Position numbers and translations under genes: made by a program. From Acanthornis magna (taxonomy: Eukaryota; Chordata; Aves; Passeriformes; Acanthizidae): a stretch of DNA of 64,000 bases. The notes under the pieces are model-generated. The model was not told the DNA's origin, made no database searches, and saw only the letters and a program-made list of their open reading frames with translations. The stretch lies in assembly GCA_036785705.1 (NCBI GenBank), contig JAWUZG010000004.1, positions 11,397,501 to 11,461,500 of the forward strand. The letters run 5' to 3'. The stretch's first letter is position 1, and every line of letters starts with the position of its first letter. Shown piece after piece: positions 59,213-64,000 of this stretch.

Positions 59213-61950
59213 AGAATTACAGTTCTTGCTTTTTCCGTTCCCCAGCCTACACTCCACCTCAATCTCTAATTTTGAAATAAGGCAATGAGTGAAGGAATTG
59301 AAGTAATGAATGACATGAAATTAGTTGGTGTTTCTAAAATCCCAAGGGGTTGAAGGCCACCATGGCTCATAATCTGCCTCATTGCACTGTAAAATGACAA
59401 TGCCTTGACTCCTCTACAAATTGAGAAGAGATATAAAAAAGGTCCTTCAGATCCTTGGCTTGTGTTAAAATGAAAACTGAGATCAAGAGCAAATGTCTCC
59501 TGCAGGGATGAAAACGCTTTTTCTATTTGAAGAGATTGGATGGTAGTAAAGTCTCTGAGAGTATTGACAGCTGTAGTTTTTATGTCTAATTCTATGTTCC
59601 TGGTCATATTTTCCAATTACGAATTTACTACAAAGGACAGCTAACACAGGATTCTATTTTGCTTTGACCAAGAAGTGACTCTTTTTAAAACGTCCTTTAA
59701 TTCATATCAACAACTAAAATGGCTCATACTAGCTTTTGTTATTTTTATTTTTTTCAGATTCAGAAATATTTCATTTCTGATCATGGCCACATGAGACCAT
59801 TGTCAAAGTCTGAATGAAAACTACTAAAAGCTACATTATTGTTGACCTTTATATCCTGCACACTACTGTGATTTTCATCTATCTATGAAATTTCCAGGTT
59901 TACGTTGTACATAGATGATTCTGGAAAATACTGAAGAAATGAATAATGATTTTCTTCAAAAGGTATAGCTGATGCATTTACAAAGACAAGTATATTATAT
60001 CAGACAGGACAAATCATACCTCCATTTTTTGTATATATAGACTTGAAATACAAGTGGTGTTTAAAGTTGATGTGTCTCCATTTCTTTTAATTGTCATACA
60101 ATAAAGACTGTGCTCTCATAAGAGGTCTGTGAGCTAGTACAGAGTTTAATTTGATCTTTTAGCATGTAATGCAAACACAGTCCTTAGGGATTCTGATATA
60201 ATTGAAGTTCATCTCTAATGTTACTGAATTCAATTTATGTGCACTTTTCTTTTTTTTTTTGAGAAACAATTGTAAGACAATTTTAAGATGCATAAAGAGA
60301 AAGTCAGAGAAAAATAAACTATATTAATTCTCTCTTTTTTATATTTAAACATCAATGTTGACTAAAGACTATGAAATGAAAATAAACATTTTTGTACAAT
60401 TTATACTCGCCCTTCAATGTCTTGAGATAATAATGAATTTAGTTTAAAGCATATTTAAATGAGGAAAAACACCTAGACCCATTAAAATATACCCAGAATA
60501 TTACCCTTTTAATGCAGTTGAAAAAGCACTTGAACTTGAGCACATAAGTTTCTGATGTATGACTTAATTTTAATAATTGCTAACAACGAAATGAGACTTT
60601 CATGAAAGTTATGTGAATTGAAATGTGTTATGCAAAGATTATTTCTGTTAGTTTATGTCAGAATGCCATACGATAAAATAAAATGTAAATAAATAAATAA
60701 TTAAATAAATAAATAATAAAAATAAAGAAAGGAAAGAAAGAAAAAAAGGGGGTGGGTAGGAAATAAATTGCTGTACTTTCAGGTATATAGCTCAGTGTTT
60801 ATCAGCCCCTCTTAAGACTCACACACCTCTTTTCAAATGGACTATACCAGTAACAGCCTGGTCAAAAGGAAAAGAGGAGAAACAGAACTAACTAAGAGCC
60901 ACTAAGAAAGAAAGGAAGTATACTAGAACAAACTAGATGCAAAAAATATGAAACAGAAGGGTTTGGTAGAAAATGGCTCTTTATTGCCATAAACAACTTC
61001 AATCTACACTGCTGCTCAGTTAAGCTTCTTTCAGAAAATCTGGGAGTTACTTGCATGAAATTTGGTAACACATACTGTTTTTAAAGGAAGTAAATATAGG
61101 TTATAATTTGTGATATCACTGCTGTAGGCATCTTAACTATAGACTTTTTATGTCTGTCATACAGTTTTCTAAAAGAAGAGGGAAGAAACATGCATTCTCC
61201 CAACTACTACTCCCATGTGACTCCCATATATGATTTTTCACTTAGATACAAACTTGTTTTATTGAGTGATGGATTCAGGGATAAAGTTTGTTTAACTATC
61301 TTCTACATATCATCTGCAAAGGCCCATAGTTAATCTTCCCAGGGAAAAGAGTTCCAAAATTTCATGCATTAAGAAAAATGTCTGTTACAATCAACGCCTC
61401 TTTTGAGGTAACTGGACACATTACCGTGTATTATACTCAGGTTTTTGTATATATTTGAACTTCGGCAAGTATGACAAAAAGGTTTATAGATGGAAACTAT
61501 GCAAATTTCTTTGCTTCAAAAATTCCTTTATAATCATTGGAGAGAACTTGACTCTTCTAGGGTGAATTTAATTTTAATTCTTGTAGACTCTTAATTTTAT
61601 AGTAAGGAAAAATTAAATAAATAACCCTGGGACTACAAAAGAAAGGGGAGTAGTTTTAATTCCAGTTTAGAACTCACAGAGATGCCTGACTACATTCCTG
61701 AAATTCATATCTAAGCTCATGTGAAACATAAGTTACAAAGACTACATCTCTAACATATCATATTACTCCATGTTTCGAGTTGCATCTGAGCACCATTTTG
61801 TCTCACAGTCTCTTTGAGCCGCTACTTAAGCCAGTATTTATGCTCTTTTTTTTTGTTTTTTTGTTTAATAATTCCTTCTACTGTCCTAACCGCTACAAAC
61901 AGCCACTCCACAGAGGCAGAAAGACTACTTAAATTAACATTATTGCTGAA
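59213..61950. other. Unique AT-rich DNA
   Basis: It includes (AAAT)n/AAAG-rich simple sequence at 60675-60750. The 116-codon minus-strand frame at 59266-59616 has no recognised motif. Confidence 0.4.
60675..60750. repeat. (AAAT)n and (GAAA)n simple repeat
   Basis: Imperfect AAAT units grade into GAAA-type units, ending in a G-rich 'gggggtgggtagg'. Confidence 0.9.
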
Positions 61951-62057
61951 GAAATGCAAATTTCTAGTTGAAGGCGTCCCTGCTCATTGCAGGGGGGCTG
62001 GACCAGATTATTTTAAAGGTCCTTTCCAAACCAAATAATCCTATGATTCTATGATAA
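61951..62057 (+). mobile_element. CR1 LINE 3' tail
   Basis: 'tctagttgaaggcgtccctg', 'gctggaccagattattttaa' and 'ataatcctatgattctatga' give the last 100 bases of a CR1 copy with the canonical tail. Confidence 0.93.
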
Positions 62058-63370
62058 GTCACTGACTCATAAATAGCCAAACTGCTCTATGGATACTAAC
62101 CAGATATGAAGCAACTTCACTTGGAAACGGAATGAAATCAGCCACATTAGATGTTTTTCATTCCATAGATCTGGTTTTAATTCAACAAACTCTTTAAGAA
62201 TTTAAATGGGATCCACCTCTCAATTCCAGATGCTTAGAATGCACACAGGCATCTGAATTAGATACTGCAGGCTATGATTATCGTCACTTAACTATTACTG
62301 TCAAGGGATAAATATGGGTGCGTTTAGGGAGTGATTCTTTTAATCCTAAATTAGCTGCCTGAAAAAGGGTACACTAATTGCTCCTCAGAAGTATTTTTTT
62401 GTTTGTTTTTATTGATCATAAGGTAAAATGAGGATGACTAGCTCAGTATATGGAATTATAACATTGGTGAAGAAAAGCTGGCACATTTGCACACATGGTG
62501 CTTCATGAACTTTGGCAGACTGCTGACTGAGTGATGTAGGGTAGAAAATGTGAAGTCAACATGAGGGGATGGGCAACTGGAAAACTCTCTGAAAGTCTCC
62601 AAAGGGAAGGAAGGGAAATCTGAGGATTAATTTGAATTACTTTTAAAATTATTGCAGGGAGCCTTGTATTTAGTTTTGCCAGCTTTCTTTTTTCCAACTA
62701 ATCAATAAAGTGTTAATTCGGACCGTGTTTTGCATAATCACAGGGAGATTTAGCTTCAGCTACTTGCTATCAATAAATTAACTTTGTGTTAGCAGTGTTT
62801 TCTATGGGTTTTTTTCTTTTCCTTCTCTGAAAAACACACTCTGGTAACTTACAAAATGGAAGTTTCTGCAGATATCAAGATTTTTTTCCCCTTGAGTAGA
62901 TGGACTGGCATCAAGAACTAAAAAAAAAAAAAAAAAAATCAGGACCATAACAGTATTTGGAACAGCCAATCCTCAAGATAGTGCATGTAAATATAGTGAC
63001 AATGTCTTTAGATCCAACTCCAGGCCTTTCTTCCCAATGCATGTGTGTTTGCAGCTCAGAGAGATCTGGTCTCATGAGGGATCTGCTGTGAATTCAAGTA
63101 ATATTGTGGACTGTCAGTGGGCTTTCTTGGGCCATGCAGAAGAAGCTCACGTACAGCTGCCTGGGAAAGGGTCATTGTATGGAAGACATGGAGGTATAGG
63201 GTCATGATAACTCCTGTTTTGGGGAGTTAAAGGTCACAGCTATCCTTGATGGGCTCCAGAGACAGAGCAGCAGTGGAGAGGTGAGGTCCAGGAAGAGGCA
63301 ATTGTTCACACTATGAGGAGAGCAGAGCCAAGGGAGAAGTGGGGATTATGAAATAGTAAAAGTAAATTAA
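62058..63370. other. Unique DNA, no gene seen
   Basis: A poly-A run lies at 62920-62938. The segment 63020-63345 is more GC-rich than its surroundings but matches no family known to me. Confidence 0.4.
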
Positions 63371-63504
63371 TATATGGTTTTATATATTATATATTTAATT
63401 TATTTTATATATATATATATTATATATAATATATAACACATATATTATTATCTATATTATATATTAAATATATATATTATAAAACCATTATGGATAATGG
63501 TTTT
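63371..63504. repeat. AT-rich palindromic tract
   Basis: Almost pure TA sequence lies between imperfect inverted arms of about 22 bases (63374-63395 and 63467-63488). It is followed by a 24-base palindrome, aaaaccattat-gg-ataatggtttt, at 63481-63504. Such tracts can extrude cruciforms and are prone to deletion. Confidence 0.85.
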
Positions 63505-64000
63505 ATGATAGGTTCCCTGTGTGGTTATTAACTGTTCAATGCATCCTGGTTGACGTGACCTCTGTTCCCAGGAGCAGTGACAAATTAAAACAGTAATTAA
63601 TTCATATTCTGTCTACACTTAACAAAACAACTACAGCAATACCAAAGAAAACCTCAAACCAACTAAATGCAACACTTGTGAGTGAGATAATAATTTTTCA
63701 AAGTATTTCCTTGCCTCTCATGGAAGTTTTGATTGTTTTCCAGTTGCACTCCATCATATATAGTATGACTTTGTGAGGACTAGAAAAGTTAATCATGTTA
63801 CAAGACATAGTGAAAGTTTCAGAAAGAAAAACATAATTAATCCAGAAAAAAAAAGTCAGAGTTGGGGTTTTTCTGTGGTTGTTGTTTGGTTGGTTTGTGG
63901 GTTTTTTTGTTTGTTTGTTTGTTTTTTAAGTAACACCAGAATATGTTTTTTTATGTATTTGTCCTAGGCAGAAGTCATCAACCTTCAGATTTCCTGTATT
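63505..64000. other. Unique AT-rich DNA, no gene seen
   Basis: It ends with T/G-rich simple sequence (about 63880-63927, including four GTTT units). Confidence 0.4.

Noticed and set aside
1..64000. CRISPR array, operon, phage or other prokaryotic system
   Set aside because: There are no regularly spaced repeats, no dense long open frames and no ribosome binding site pattern. The repeats present are typical of a bird nuclear genome.
1..64000. An intact endogenous retrovirus
   Set aside because: Only LTR-like blocks are seen. No adjacent primer-binding site or gag, pol or env-like frame was recognised on either strand.

Overview
The window is AT-rich vertebrate nuclear DNA and is almost certainly from a bird, probably a songbird. 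The clearest evidence is at least fourteen fragments of CR1-type LINEs. Most of those that keep a 3' end carry the avian tail, a 'GATGATCTTNAAGGTCCC' box followed by an ATTCTATGATTCTAT-type ending. There are also GC-rich LTRs of avian endogenous-retrovirus type and one short tRNA-Ile-headed, CR1-tailed SINE. No operon-like gene layout, ribosome binding site, CRISPR array or prokaryotic gene is present. The window looks like an intergenic region or long introns, and no complete functional protein-coding gene could be supported.

Layout. 1-7 kb: unique AT-rich DNA with a CA microsatellite and a GC-rich LTR (about 1.36-2.5 kb). 7-15.7 kb: two degraded minus-strand CR1 pieces, an ancient L3/CR1-like relic, A-rich and AAT repeats, otherwise unique sequence. 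15.8-24 kb: an LTR relic on the minus strand, a GC-rich solo LTR (17.2-17.7 kb), two plus-strand CR1s with internal deletions, and a small minus-strand LTR fragment. 26-32 kb: a candidate minus-strand terminal exon, a minus-strand CR1 3' part, a minus-strand CR1 endonuclease-region fragment (28.8-29.7 kb) and an older plus-strand CR1. 33.2-39.5 kb: an LTR-like block on the minus strand, a CR1 tail, an ATT microsatellite and the best-preserved CR1 (38.7-39.5 kb). 39.5-50.5 kb: mostly unique DNA, ending in a CR1 inserted inside another CR1 of opposite orientation. 50.5-64 kb: a 45-bp tandem duplication, a third copy of the first LTR family, a minus-strand CR1, a GAGAAA hexamer repeat, the SINE, a CR1 tail and an AT-rich palindromic tract.

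The elements do not work together as a system. The window is a record of retrotransposon insertion and decay. CR1 fragments are 5'-truncated and mutated, and the LTRs have no recognisable internal retroviral genes beside them, so they look like solo LTRs or fragments. A few splice-site-bounded segments with an open frame are reported as candidate exons at low confidence, because chance pseudo-exons are common in DNA of this kind. All family assignments come from recalled consensus features, not from a database search.
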